Of a DNA stretch of 40,233 nucleotides, positions 6,627 through 13,162 are shown one piece after another; positions within the stretch are counted from its first letter, which is position 1, and each line of letters opens with the position of its first letter. Where the stretch lies: positions 1 to 40,233 of IMG/VR virus record IMGVR_UViG_3300031885_000049; one strand, given 5' to 3'. A program made the position numbers and the translations under genes. The notes under the pieces were generated by a model. It was not told the origin of the DNA. It did no database searches and worked only from the letters and a program-made list of their open reading frames with translations. The stretch comes from a virus.

Positions 6627-7090
6627 GTCTTTCGCTCCCTCACTTCAATGAATCCCGCAAGATCGGGATCGTTTGTTCTTCTTTGTTCGATAACTGATTC
6701 CCATTCTGGATGATTCATTAAAATAAGTGCAACATAAAAATAAGTGAATCGATCATTCATTCCTTTAGATGTTCCCAAGATATTCACTCGTTCCCATCGT
6801 ATTCTTTCCCATGGGGCGCGAATACCATAGTATTTATATTCGAGATCAACAATATAATGATAACAATCTCGTTCTAATTCAATCAATACATCGGGATTCT
6901 TTTCATGGAAGACTTCAAAGAGTGGCAGGTATTTTTGATGTCCTCGCGCGACACGAGTCTGGAGCCAGTGACGGATACCATGTTGGGAACAACAATACTT
7001 TTCCTGTCTGCCCCTCAAAATCTTCAGACATCCGGGAAGTTCACAAATTAGATCCTTGATGGGTTCGCCGAATAGGTTTTCTTGCTCCAT
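6623..7090 (-). CDS. Zinc-binding phage protein with FERIRW-like core
   Basis: A 155-residue protein from ATG 7090 behind GGGAG. The N-terminus has a C2CH-type site: CELPGC, YCCSQH. The middle and end (VFHEKNPDVLIEL, YYGIRAPWERIRWERVN, NDRFTYFYVALILMNHPEW, EQRR) resemble a widespread phage family of unknown role with the order NP-v / fERIRW / n--y--y-ar----P / RR. Possibly nucleic-acid binding. A TTG four codons upstream is an alternative start. Confidence 0.6.
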   Translation of the reverse strand: MEQENLFGEPIKDLICELPGCLKILRGRQEKYCCSQHGIRHWLQTRVARGHQKYLPLFEVFHEKNPDVLIELERDCYHYIVDLEYKYYGIRAPWERIRWERVNILGTSKGMNDRFTYFYVALILMNHPEWESVIEQRRTNDPDLAGFIEVRERKT

Positions 7091-7215
7091 AATATCTCCC
7101 AAAAGCCGTTTTTAGGTGAAACTACATCTCGGATAAGTTTTAAACATCGCTTAATAATCACTTGCAAGCTCGTAGTCAAACTTTTAGAGTCATTTTTGCG
7201 CTTTTTTGTATCCAC
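7048..7215 (-). CDS. Possible 55-residue basic protein with GTG start
   Basis: A frame starting at GTG 7215 behind a strong AGGAGG site nine bases away. It encodes a Lys-rich protein (DTKKRKNDSKSLTTSLQV..., CLKLIRDVVSPKNGFWEIL) and overlaps the next gene by 43 bases. The same ribosome site could start a 13-residue peptide from the ATG one base in front. Either product would be the first one made downstream of the structured RNA at 7283-7381. Confidence 0.35.
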   Translation of the reverse strand: MDTKKRKNDSKSLTTSLQVIIKRCLKLIRDVVSPKNGFWEILWSKKTYSANPSRI

Positions 7216-7282
7216 ATACAGACCCCTCCTAAATAGACCTATTAGAAGCCTTAAATCGCATAATCATATTTCCAAAATAACA

Positions 7283-7381
7283 AAGGCGCGAGCTGCGATC
7301 CTTGGGAGATTATCGCCCGCGCCTTATTATGCCTTATTAAATAGGTATAATCAAACGTTAAATGTTTTCCCAAGAATCGCA
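7283..7381 (-). ncRNA. Structured RNA leader with competing or pseudoknotted helices
   Basis: Right at the expected start of a promoter's transcript, TGCGATTCTTGGGA (7381-7368) can pair with TCCCAAGGATCGCA (7307-7294): 14 bp with one G-U. Between the arms lies AAGGCGCG (7325-7318), which pairs with CGCGCCTT (7290-7283), giving the order a-b-a'-b'. Alternatively AAGGCGCG-g-GCGAT folds back on ATCGC-agct-CGCGCCTT as one long hairpin, followed by an imperfect T-tract (TTTGTTATTTT). This is the arrangement of an attenuator or of a stable pseudoknotted small RNA. The 5' single-stranded loop is about 42 bases, close to the one in the RNA at 3355-3505. Confidence 0.55.
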
Positions 7382-7386
7382 TCTAT

Positions 7387-7415
7387 AATATACTCCATTA
7401 TGGCCTCAAAATCAA
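7387..7415 (-). promoter_or_regulatory. Promoter for the structured RNA at 7283-7381
   Basis: TTGATT (7410-7415) and TATATT (7387-7392) are separated by exactly 17 bases on the minus strand. Initiation would fall at about 7380, the first base of helix a of the RNA. It overlaps the stop of the 45-residue gene. Confidence 0.5.
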
Positions 7416-7417
7416 GT

Positions 7418-7555
7418 CTATTTTTCCGGCGGTAAATTCTTTTGCCAGACTCGCCGGACTTTTTCTTTCTTGCCAGTCTGATGGTGTATTCCCTTGTCGT
7501 GATTTTTGCTTTTTCGACGAAAACCACAAGAACAATATTTGGCTGTCCTTTTCAT
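7418..7555 (-). CDS. 45-residue basic protein
   Basis: Starts at ATG 7555 after GAAAGGATGAATC. A Lys/Arg/His-rich protein with an N-terminal CSC pair (YCSCGFRRKSKNHDKG). The charge suggests RNA or DNA binding, but one Cys pair cannot complete a zinc site alone. It lies between the DUF1367-like gene and the promoter for the structured RNA. Confidence 0.5.
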   Translation of the reverse strand: MKRTAKYCSCGFRRKSKNHDKGIHHQTGKKEKVRRVWQKNLPPEK

Positions 7556-7589
7556 GATTCATCCTTTCGATTTAAACTTCCGGATTTTA

Positions 7590-8012
7590 TTAAGAATATC
7601 CTAACACTTGTAAAATTAATTCATCTCGGTTTAATTCTCCGATTAGCTTTCCGGCAACTGCCGCGTCAATAATATCATTAAAAACTTTTTCCCGTTTTGT
7701 ATCGTCCATTTTTGCGAATGACATCGAATCGGGTATATAAACAGTCTGACCATCCGGCAGGATAATCATCTTGCAATGACCGAGACGAATGAGCAAGGCA
7801 TACCGGAATATATTAAAACTGTCATACTTGTCCTGATTGTCGAAAAGTGTCTTGATTAAAGACATGCATTTTCGGTGGAATGCCGGATTAACGTTTTTGT
7901 AAATTTTAACCAGCACTTCCTCGCCCAGCCCGATCTTATCCGTCACTTCTTTGGCTATGTCATCAGCTGGGATAAAACCGGATGGAGTTTTTACTAAGGA
8001 TATTTTATCCAT
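7590..8012 (-). CDS. DUF1367-family phage protein
   Basis: A 140-residue protein. The pattern KNVNPAFHRKCMSLIKTLFDNQDKY, then FRYALLIRLGHCKM, then IPDSMSFAKMDDTKREKVFNDII matches DUF1367, a family found next to recombination genes in many temperate and lytic phages. No enzyme activity is established. It is coupled (1-base gap) to the coiled-coil gene and the ERF gene upstream, so a part in single-strand annealing or replication is plausible. Confidence 0.85.
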   Translation of the reverse strand: MDKISLVKTPSGFIPADDIAKEVTDKIGLGEEVLVKIYKNVNPAFHRKCMSLIKTLFDNQDKYDSFNIFRYALLIRLGHCKMIILPDGQTVYIPDSMSFAKMDDTKREKVFNDIIDAAVAGKLIGELNRDELILQVLGYS

Positions 8013-8729
8013 TTACTCCTCAAAAAATTCTACGCCCGGGACTGGCTGGTTGTTGTGATTGAGTTTCGCATATCCATTCAGCCAAGAAATGTTCGCCTCG
8101 ACTGCGAAGGCCTCGACCTGGCGATCCGCAACTGCTGCGCAGAGTTGGACGATGTCTATAACTCTGGCCTTCCACTTCAGGCCATAGGTGCGTTTGTCAA
8201 GGGATATATCAGATACTTTCGCCGCTTCGAGATCCGCCTGGGCGAATTCCTCGACCATTTTCGCGCCGACGGTATCCCCTGATTTTTTCAATTGATCCGC
8301 AACAGCGAGGCGCTTTTTCTCCTCCTGCAATGCAAGATCAGTCTTACGGTCTATCTCCGCTTTGACATAAGCCTTAATTGTGGTTACCGCTTTCTCATGA
8401 TATTCAGACAACGGTTTTTTGACCTGCTCGGCCAACATGACGATCGCGCTCCGTGTTGCTTCGGCTGCCGCCTTAGCCATCTTGGCTTTGGTAAGCGAAT
8501 CGGCAAAAAGGCCGTCGATATATTTCATGCCCTTTATGGCACGTTCGTCAAAACTTTGGACGATTTTCAGTTGATCGGTGTTCGTTATAACCGTGGCCGG
8601 AACCGCCTGCTGAATAAAATTGCCTACCGCTGTTGACGCCTCGATTTTGGCTATATCTGCCCCATAGGGAAGTTCGCCTTGTATGGTAGCAACTTCCGGC
8701 TCGTCGAATATTCCCTTGTTATTTTCCAT
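8013..8729 (-). CDS. Coiled-coil protein adjacent to ERF recombinase
   Basis: A 238-residue acidic, Ala-rich helical protein. The long heptad-compatible region at about 50-170 (DERAIKGMKYIDGLF..., AAAEATRSAIVMLAEQVKKPLSEYHEKA, EEKKRLAVADQLKK) is followed by a small folded C-terminus. Similar proteins with the 'k-i-----l------a---------a---l--pl-e' pattern accompany ERF or RecT genes in phages and may act as a nuclease inhibitor or annealing cofactor; that role is inference. It overlaps the ERF gene by 11 bases. Confidence 0.6.
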   Translation of the reverse strand: MENNKGIFDEPEVATIQGELPYGADIAKIEASTAVGNFIQQAVPATVITNTDQLKIVQSFDERAIKGMKYIDGLFADSLTKAKMAKAAAEATRSAIVMLAEQVKKPLSEYHEKAVTTIKAYVKAEIDRKTDLALQEEKKRLAVADQLKKSGDTVGAKMVEEFAQADLEAAKVSDISLDKRTYGLKWKARVIDIVQLCAAVADRQVEAFAVEANISWLNGYAKLNHNNQPVPGVEFFEE

Positions 8730-9708
8730 CTGTCTTTCCTTTCTCTATCGGCTGTTCGAATGATTCGACTTCAGCTCTCATGGACTCAAATAGTTGAATT
8801 ATTTGAGCATCGATCATCTGGCGGAATCTGAAATAAGCCTTCCCGAAAATTTTCTCTGTTCTTGATCCCAGCCATTCCTTGACTTTCGACTCTTGATCGT
8901 CTTTTGACATGGATAGATCCAAATTCATACATGCCGTAGCAAACACAACGATCCGCTGAGCATATGCGACCGCTTTCTCGTGGTCTGTAATCTGACCATC
9001 TATGATAGTCTTGTCCGGCTTGGGTTTTTGGATAAATTGTTTCGGCACGGTTTTTTGAGTTGATAGCAACGGCGCCGGCGGAGCCTTTTTTTGATTCGCA
9101 TCGTTATCCTCATCTACCGTTATGATTCCGAAAACATTTCGGAATGCATAACGGAATGCAAACGTTCCAGCCTGACCCACAGCTTGCGGTTCGCTTACAT
9201 ATACCGCTTTTGGGACTGGCACGGTAAATCTGGACTCCTCAGCGTGTCCATCTTTGTGGTGTGCGATAACAATAGCCGTGAGTGATTCCTTGGTTTGATC
9301 CGTTTTTGACAAATAACTGAAACCATATTTTTTGAGATACGATTTCATTACATCCACGATTTGATCGATAGATGCGTAATTGTAATGGAGTTTATCGGCA
9401 TTCACTTTTTTGTTCCTGCCGACAAACGGCATCTCCTCTTGCATGGCCGCCAGGTCGGTGAAGAACCGTTCCTTTGCCCACTCTTCTTTGAGTTCGCGCC
9501 TCATGGCAAGGATTTTCTCCATTTGGTCAACCGGAAGTTTACCAATGATAGCTTGAACCATCAACTGTTGGATATCCACGTGGATAGTAGCGGGTAGATT
9601 TCTTTCGGCCAATACAACCTCATGCGGTTCGACTTTCACGATCGCATCGGGTTTCACGATGACGATCCTTTTCTTTGATTTCTTTTTTTTCCTCTCTTTT
9701 TTCTTCAT
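8719..9708 (-). CDS. erf: ERF-family single-strand annealing protein
   Basis: A 329-residue protein. The ERF core spans about residues 85-205: YNYASIDQIVDVM, KYGFSYL, HHKDGHAEES, then EPQAVGQAGTFAFRYAFRNVFGI ending in VDEDNDAN, the acidic end of the fold. A very basic N-terminus (KKKERKKKKSKKR) precedes it, which is unusual for the family and may help bind DNA. The C-terminal 100 residues are variable. It anneals complementary single strands to recombine or circularise phage DNA, in keeping with terminal redundancy. ATG 9708 has a strong AAGGAG site. Confidence 0.9.
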   Translation of the reverse strand: MKKKERKKKKSKKRIVIVKPDAIVKVEPHEVVLAERNLPATIHVDIQQLMVQAIIGKLPVDQMEKILAMRRELKEEWAKERFFTDLAAMQEEMPFVGRNKKVNADKLHYNYASIDQIVDVMKSYLKKYGFSYLSKTDQTKESLTAIVIAHHKDGHAEESRFTVPVPKAVYVSEPQAVGQAGTFAFRYAFRNVFGIITVDEDNDANQKKAPPAPLLSTQKTVPKQFIQKPKPDKTIIDGQITDHEKAVAYAQRIVVFATACMNLDLSMSKDDQESKVKEWLGSRTEKIFGKAYFRFRQMIDAQIIQLFESMRAEVESFEQPIEKGKTDGK

Positions 9709-10175
9709 GTCTTTTCTCCTTTTTCAAAACTTTCTTCCCAAAGTGAATACAGTTTATTTTGACTAAAGGTTGACGGATCCCATTCTCCGTCTGGCGTGAA
9801 CATTTCCCGAATCGCCGTTTCCGCGTGGGTTTTGAACGATTCGAGCTCTTCGATGGTCTGTTGCATATCGACCACCATTCTTTTAATGGCTTCTCTGCCG
9901 TTTTCAAGGTCGTTAATTTTCCCCTGCAACCCCTCTACGATTTCGTTGCGAAGGTCCACTTCTCCTTGAATATCCGGGCAAGGTTTGTGTTCGTGCGCTT
10001 CGTCAAGGGCTTTTATGATACGGTCTCTGTCAGATTTAGGGATATAACCATCTTTTATATCTAACTTGATCGAATCATCAAAAGCAGGATTGATTAACAA
10101 TGATATAATTGCATCAATATCCTCATTGGCTATTGCGATGATCTTTTCGGTTATCAACATTTCATTCACATACAT
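9705..10175 (-). CDS. Acidic coiled-coil protein
   Basis: A 156-residue acidic protein with a helical middle (LRNEIVEGLQGKINDLENGREAIKRMVVDMQQTIEELESFK) likely to form a coiled coil, and a C-terminal segment rich in aromatic residues (KLYSLWEESFEKG). It is coupled to the ERF gene by an ATGA overlap and to the preceding small zinc protein by 14 bases. No family recognised. Confidence 0.6.
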   Translation of the reverse strand: MYVNEMLITEKIIAIANEDIDAIISLLINPAFDDSIKLDIKDGYIPKSDRDRIIKALDEAHEHKPCPDIQGEVDLRNEIVEGLQGKINDLENGREAIKRMVVDMQQTIEELESFKTHAETAIREMFTPDGEWDPSTFSQNKLYSLWEESFEKGEKT

Positions 10176-10338
10176 GATTCGCTCCTTCTACTTTTTTATA
10201 TTCCTGTTCATGTTCGGCTAATTTTAATTCGTAAGTCGTTGCACATGCCAGGCACTTGCCTTGATTAATATAATAATCAAGTTTATGCGTAGTATTGCCT
10301 TGACATACATCACAGTAATGGATTTCAATGAAGGTCAT
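10162..10338 (-). CDS. 58-residue double CxxC protein
   Basis: From ATG 10338. Two knuckles, CDVC (9-12) and CLAC (29-32), 16 residues apart, make a typical small zinc ribbon, followed by a charged helix. The stop overlaps the next gene by 14 bases. Probably nucleic-acid or protein binding; no precise function. Confidence 0.6.
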   Translation of the reverse strand: MTFIEIHYCDVCQGNTTHKLDYYINQGKCLACATTYELKLAEHEQEYKKVEGANHVCE

Positions 10339-10343
10339 TTTAT

Positions 10344-10679
10344 TTAATCCTTTATAATATACTTTTCAAACAATCCACCGAGATCACGGATTTCAATGGC
10401 ATATTCTGTTTTTGTTTCACTATCATAACTTGCACACCAACTTTCATACAATCCATTTCGATCTGTACATGGAGACAATTTACCCAATTCGCAATTTTGA
10501 CAGATAGGCCAATGCTCTCCACATAGATAACACTCGGAATAAGGAATCATTTTAATTTTTTTAGAATCAAAATAATAACCTTTCCTCATTAAGGGGTGTT
10601 TTACCAAATAATCCCACATACGATAATGATTAACCAGATACCTGGGGGTTGATTTTTTGAATTTGATTTGAGTTTTCAT
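10344..10679 (-). CDS. Cysteine-rich conserved phage protein
   Basis: A 111-residue protein. The core CYLCGEHWPICQNCELGKLSPCTD is a probable zinc site, flanked by LWxYLxxHP-like and WCAS motifs. The layout resembles a family of short proteins common in environmental phages (CxxC ... CxxC ... C ... Y--W). It overlaps the upstream HTH gene by ATGA, so it is co-transcribed from the operator-controlled promoter at 10908-10936. Confidence 0.6.
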   Translation of the reverse strand: MKTQIKFKKSTPRYLVNHYRMWDYLVKHPLMRKGYYFDSKKIKMIPYSECYLCGEHWPICQNCELGKLSPCTDRNGLYESWCASYDSETKTEYAIEIRDLGGLFEKYIIKD

Positions 10680-10873
10680 GGTTTCTTCTTTGTGTATTGT
10701 TTTTCAAGAGATTCGAAAAGTTTCCGATCTCTTTTTTTAGGGATATTATTATGATTAATCCAGCGCCATGCAGTGGTATGGCAAACATACATAAGTTGAC
10801 CGAGTCTTTCGATGGTCATTTTCTTTTTTGTTTCGGGGTCTTTGAATAAGGAAAAACGTTCTGAGTAAGTCAT
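10676..10873 (-). CDS. Small HTH DNA-binding regulator
   Basis: A 65-residue protein. MTIERLGQLMYVCHTTAWRWINHNNIPKKRDRKLFESLEK reads as helix-turn-helix: LGQLMYV (positioning), TTAWRWI (recognition), then a basic C-terminal helix, similar in size to Cro-like repressors. An 11-bp inverted repeat brackets the -10 box of its own promoter, so it probably represses itself and the genes transcribed with it. No repressor partner or integrase is near, so a lysis-lysogeny switch cannot be claimed. Confidence 0.65.
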   Translation of the reverse strand: MTYSERFSLFKDPETKKKMTIERLGQLMYVCHTTAWRWINHNNIPKKRDRKLFESLEKQYTKKKP

Positions 10874-10891
10874 TTTAGCAACTCCATTTTG

Positions 10892-10936
10892 ATTTGATTA
10901 ATGATTTAATTTAATTAATCAAATGCAAGAAGTCAA
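10892..10936 (-). promoter_or_regulatory. Promoter with flanking operator for the HTH gene
   Basis: TTGACT (10931-10936) and TAAATT (10908-10913) are 17 bases apart. A perfect 11-base inverted repeat, ATTTGATTAAT (10892-10902) and ATTAATCAAAT (10914-10924), has an 11-base spacer that contains the -10 box exactly. Binding there would block polymerase. The element is 19 bases upstream of the HTH start codon. Confidence 0.65.
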
Positions 10937-10948
10937 GCAAAAAATTAT

Positions 10949-11146
10949 TTATTTTCTAATCGGTATTTCTAAAACTATTTCACCAGGTTCAAAACAATAT
11001 TTTGCTTTTTTCACGTACCATTTTCCCGTTCGTGGAATCCAACTCCGTGATTGTTTCTCCGCCCATTCATCCACCTGGGCACGGGTATCGTAAGAAGCCG
11101 TGACTTCCTCGACACCGTTTTCCCTCCGACATAAAAAATAATGCAT
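10949..11146 (-). CDS. Hypothetical protein, paralogue of the gene at 11310-11546
   Basis: A 65-residue protein from ATG 11146, one base after the zinc-ribbon stop. MHYFL..., TASYDTRAQVDEWAE and SWIPRTGKWYVKKA align with MRYYL..., TACFDTTEQFDQFAV and SWYDQSGLWYIKV of the gene at 11310-11546, so the two are diverged duplicates. The terminal KYCFEPGEIVLEIPI looks beta-rich. Function unknown. Confidence 0.55.
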   Translation of the reverse strand: MHYFLCRRENGVEEVTASYDTRAQVDEWAEKQSRSWIPRTGKWYVKKAKYCFEPGEIVLEIPIRK

Positions 11147-11147
11147 A

Positions 11148-11294
11148 TTATTTTTTTTCCCTGACAAACATCGGCTCATGTTCCAATCCCGTTATTTTCC
11201 CACATGACTGGCAAACGACGCGGACATCGTCGGTCAGATGTTGTAATTCCTTTCCGCAATGTCCACAAAAGAATTTTATCTCTTTGATCGTCAT
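11148..11294 (-). CDS. Zinc-ribbon protein, 48 residues
   Basis: From ATG 11294. FFCGHCGKEL and VVCQSCGKI form a standard four-Cys zinc ribbon with 15 residues between the pairs, close to the minimum size for this fold. It lies between two paralogous small genes. Probably binds nucleic acid or RNA polymerase, as many phage ribbons do; the target is unknown. Confidence 0.65.
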   Translation of the reverse strand: MTIKEIKFFCGHCGKELQHLTDDVRVVCQSCGKITGLEHEPMFVREKK

Positions 11295-11309
11295 TTCAGT
11301 TCCTTATCT

Positions 11310-11546
11310 TCAAATCCCTGCATCCTTCTGATATTGCCAGGTCGGGGAATCTTTTATAATCCGGTCGCCGTCGAATGTCCAAACGGCAAGTGCTATCTCA
11401 AAAAAGTAGAACCACACGACCTTTATATACCAGAGACCGGATTGGTCGTACCAACTCTCTTTCATCGGTACTGCAAATTGGTCAAACTGTTCCGTTGTGT
11501 CAAAGCAGGCTGTGGGTTCTTTCTCGTGCATGAGATAATATCGCAT
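11310..11546 (-). CDS. Hypothetical protein, paralogue of the gene at 10949-11146
   Basis: A 78-residue protein. ATG 11546 follows AGAGGAAAACTA, a better start than the upstream frame, which runs through a GC-rich hairpin region. It shares DT--Q-D-fA------SW----G-WY-K with its paralogue. The aromatic C-terminal half (VVWFYFFEIALAVWTFDG) could be a buried sheet or a membrane-touching segment. Function unknown. Confidence 0.55.
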   Translation of the reverse strand: MRYYLMHEKEPTACFDTTEQFDQFAVPMKESWYDQSGLWYIKVVWFYFFEIALAVWTFDGDRIIKDSPTWQYQKDAGI

Positions 11547-11633
11547 TAGTTTTCCTCTATGGTTTTGATTGGCTCCCCGCCTCGGTTGCGAGCCGAGCAA
11601 GGCCGCGTGCGCAGGAAGGAGAGAATTAAAAAA

Positions 11634-12257
11634 TCATCCGGTCAATATCAAAAGGTCTTGCACGTCAATCCCCTTTTTGCGATCATCGTCAGACAGATCA
11701 CAGTCATCGATATTGCCCCAGACCCCGAACAGGTTGCCCCTGACCCCGGACAGGTCGCCCCTGATCTCAGACAGGTTGCCACTGACCCCGGATAGGTCGC
11801 CACTGATCCCGGACAGGTTGCCACTGACCCCGGATAGGTCGCCACTGACCCCGAACAGGTTGCCCCAGACCCCGGACAGGTCGCCCCTGATCTCAGACAG
11901 GTTGCCACTGACCCCGGATAGGTTGCCCCAGACCCAGGACAGGTCGCCCCTGATCTCAGACAGGTTGCCACTGACCCCGGACAGGTCGCCACTGATCCCG
12001 GACAGGTTGCCACTGACCCCGGATAGGTCGCCACTGATCTCAGACAGGTTGCCCCAGACCCCGGACAGGTCGCCCCTGATCTCAGACAGGTTGCCACTGA
12101 CCCCGGATAGGTTGCCCCAGACCCAGGACAGGTCGCCCCTGATCTCAGACAGGTTGCCACTGACCCCGGACAGGTCGCCACTGATCCCGGACAGGTTGCC
12201 ACTGACCTTGGATAGGTCGCCACTGACCCCGGATATTCTTTTTAATGCACGTTTCAT
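11634..12257 (-). CDS. 25-heptad repeat protein
   Basis: A 207-residue protein: an eight-residue start (MKRALKRI), 25 uninterrupted heptads (residues 9-183) of consensus SG-(V/I)-(S/R/W)-G-(D/N)-L, and a tail DDCDLSDDDRKKGIDVQDL. GDL and GNL heptads alternate almost strictly. Repeats with one hydrophobic pair and one Gly per turn suggest a stacked solenoid or beta-helix rather than a coiled coil. ATG 12257 has an AAGGAG site, and the same start and end occur in the two-heptad gene at 6186-6338, which supports this frame. Function unknown; an extended binding scaffold or decoy is possible. Confidence 0.75.
   Translation of the reverse strand: MKRALKRISGVSGDLSKVSGNLSGISGDLSGVSGNLSEIRGDLSWVWGNLSGVSGNLSEIRGDLSGVWGNLSEISGDLSGVSGNLSGISGDLSGVSGNLSEIRGDLSWVWGNLSGVSGNLSEIRGDLSGVWGNLFGVSGDLSGVSGNLSGISGDLSGVSGNLSEIRGDLSGVRGNLFGVWGNIDDCDLSDDDRKKGIDVQDLLILTG
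11709..12233 (-). repeat. Tandem 21-bp repeat with 189-bp higher-order unit
   Basis: 25 copies of a 21-bp unit. Nine-unit blocks 12003-12191 and 11814-12002 are identical except for a few bases in one unit, and 11751-11813 starts a third block. The near identity marks recent unequal crossing-over or replication slippage. All reading frames stay open because 21 is a multiple of three, which produces spurious frames on the plus strand. Confidence 0.95.
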
Positions 12258-12319
12258 TTTTCTCTCCTTGATTAAATTATTTTGGTTTCTCTCGACCCCC
12301 TTGCGGGGGTTTCGGCCAG

Positions 12320-12604
12320 TTACCGGTTGGCCTCGTCAGGAGAGATTATCATTGATAATATTTTTAGGATTTCCGCTCTGACTGTGGATTTGCGTGGTTT
12401 GTCACTGCCATTATCCCATATATCTTTTTTGGTATCCAATTCTCCGATTGGAGACGGTGCTGCTGCCATACAACCCGTATGATGATTATAGACCGTTTCC
12501 CCGTCAACGGAATAAGTTACTACGTAGTAACCATTGCCGCTTGGAGTTGTGGACTTGCAACGTGTCGTTGCCTCGATTGTCTGTCCATTGATATTGATTT
12601 TCAT
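12320..12604 (-). CDS. Hypothetical protein
   Basis: A 94-residue protein. The first half (MKININGQTIEATTRCKST, GYYVVTYSVDGETVYNHHTGC) is beta-rich; the C-terminal part is helical. It is coupled to the upstream gene by ATGA. A GC hairpin (ACCCCC-TTGC-GGGGGT, 12295-12310) lies just after its stop but lacks a T-tract on the minus strand. No family recognised. Confidence 0.55.
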   Translation of the reverse strand: MKININGQTIEATTRCKSTTPSGNGYYVVTYSVDGETVYNHHTGCMAAAPSPIGELDTKKDIWDNGSDKPRKSTVRAEILKILSMIISPDEANR

Positions 12605-12882
12605 CTTGTTCCTTTCTGCTCCATAGAGCCTGTGACTAAGTCAACAATAGTTAAGATTATATGCTCAACATCTTTTCGATGCCTTCCGGCGATTGCCAAT
12701 AAGCATGCCTCTCTAATTTCCGCCAGTATTTCAGGGTGTGCCACGTCAAATGCGGCAAGTATATCATTGGCAGACATGTTTTTGTTCCATCTTTTCGAGC
12801 CCGGAAAATGTTCGGGGGAGTAGGTGTTGTACTCGTCTATGACGAGTTGCTTGCGTTGGTCTCTCAGTTCTTGGATTGTCAT
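12601..12882 (-). CDS. Hypothetical protein, first gene of the early operon
   Basis: A 93-residue helical protein (MTIQELRDQRKQLVIDEYNTYSPEHFPGSKRW..., IREACLLAIAGRHRKDVEHIILTIVDLV). ATG 12882 has an AAAGGAGAG site and lies ~20 bases downstream of the predicted early promoter start. No family recognised. As the first product of the run of small genes it may act on the host early in infection. Confidence 0.55.
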   Translation of the reverse strand: MTIQELRDQRKQLVIDEYNTYSPEHFPGSKRWNKNMSANDILAAFDVAHPEILAEIREACLLAIAGRHRKDVEHIILTIVDLVTGSMEQKGTR

Positions 12883-12910
12883 TTTGTCTCTCCTTTGGTT
12901 TGGGTTCTAT

Positions 12911-12939
12911 TTTATATATTTGCAAAATTTGTGCCACAA
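12911..12939 (-). promoter_or_regulatory. Early-operon promoter
   Basis: TTGTGG (12934-12939) and TATAAA (12911-12916) are 17 bases apart on the minus strand. Initiation near 12904 gives a short leader to the ATG at 12882. The AT-rich stretch 12940-13104 upstream holds no gene; it contains loosely related motifs (GATCGATTTTAGCCAT at 12989-13004, AAATCGCCAT at 13063-13072, AAATCGGCCAT at 13093-13103) that might be regulator sites. Confidence 0.5.
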
Positions 12940-13104
12940 CTCAATCCAATATTTTCAATGGTTTATAAATATAATAAAATGTTAAAATGATCGATTTTAG
13001 CCATGTATAAAATTGAAATAAAGCATAAATTCATATAATTATTGTAATTAAGTATTGATAAAAAATCGCCATCTATCTTTAAAAGTGATCGAAAATCGGC
13101 CATT

Positions 13105-13135
13105 AATAAAAAAGCCCGGTGGTTCAGGCCGGGCT
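13105..13135 (-). terminator. Rho-independent terminator of the virion operon
   Basis: On the minus strand AGCCCGG (13135-13129) and CCGGGCT (13119-13113) form a 7-bp GC stem with a 9-base loop, followed by TTTTTT-ATT. It lies 28 bases past the stop of the last structural gene and before the early promoter. Confidence 0.85.
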
Positions 13136-13162
13136 ATAGAGGAGGAAATGAAAAGAGGAATC

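Noticed and set aside
8055-9597. Several plus-strand frames of 64-114 residues
   Set aside because: All antisense to the ERF and coiled-coil genes, with no ribosome sites or operon structure on that strand.
10676-10873. Lysogeny repressor/Cro switch
   Set aside because: Only one small HTH gene with its operator is seen, with no divergent repressor gene and no integrase anywhere in the genome.
11570-11600. Short GC inverted repeats near CTCGG/CCGAG as a third pseudoknot RNA
   Set aside because: Arms are only 5 bp and overlap one another, with no promoter upstream; likely chance in a GC-rich patch.
11709-12233. Possible CRISPR array
   Set aside because: The units are contiguous 21-bp coding repeats with no unique spacers and no cas genes nearby.
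12295-12310. GC hairpin as a terminator for the early genes
   Set aside because: No T-tract follows on the minus strand, and the next gene has its ribosome site close by.
11569-12381. 270-residue plus-strand frame and a 191-residue second minus-strand frame over the repeat
   Set aside because: Both stay open only because the 21-bp unit is a multiple of three. The minus frame at 11634-12257 has a ribosome site and a paralogue with the same ends.
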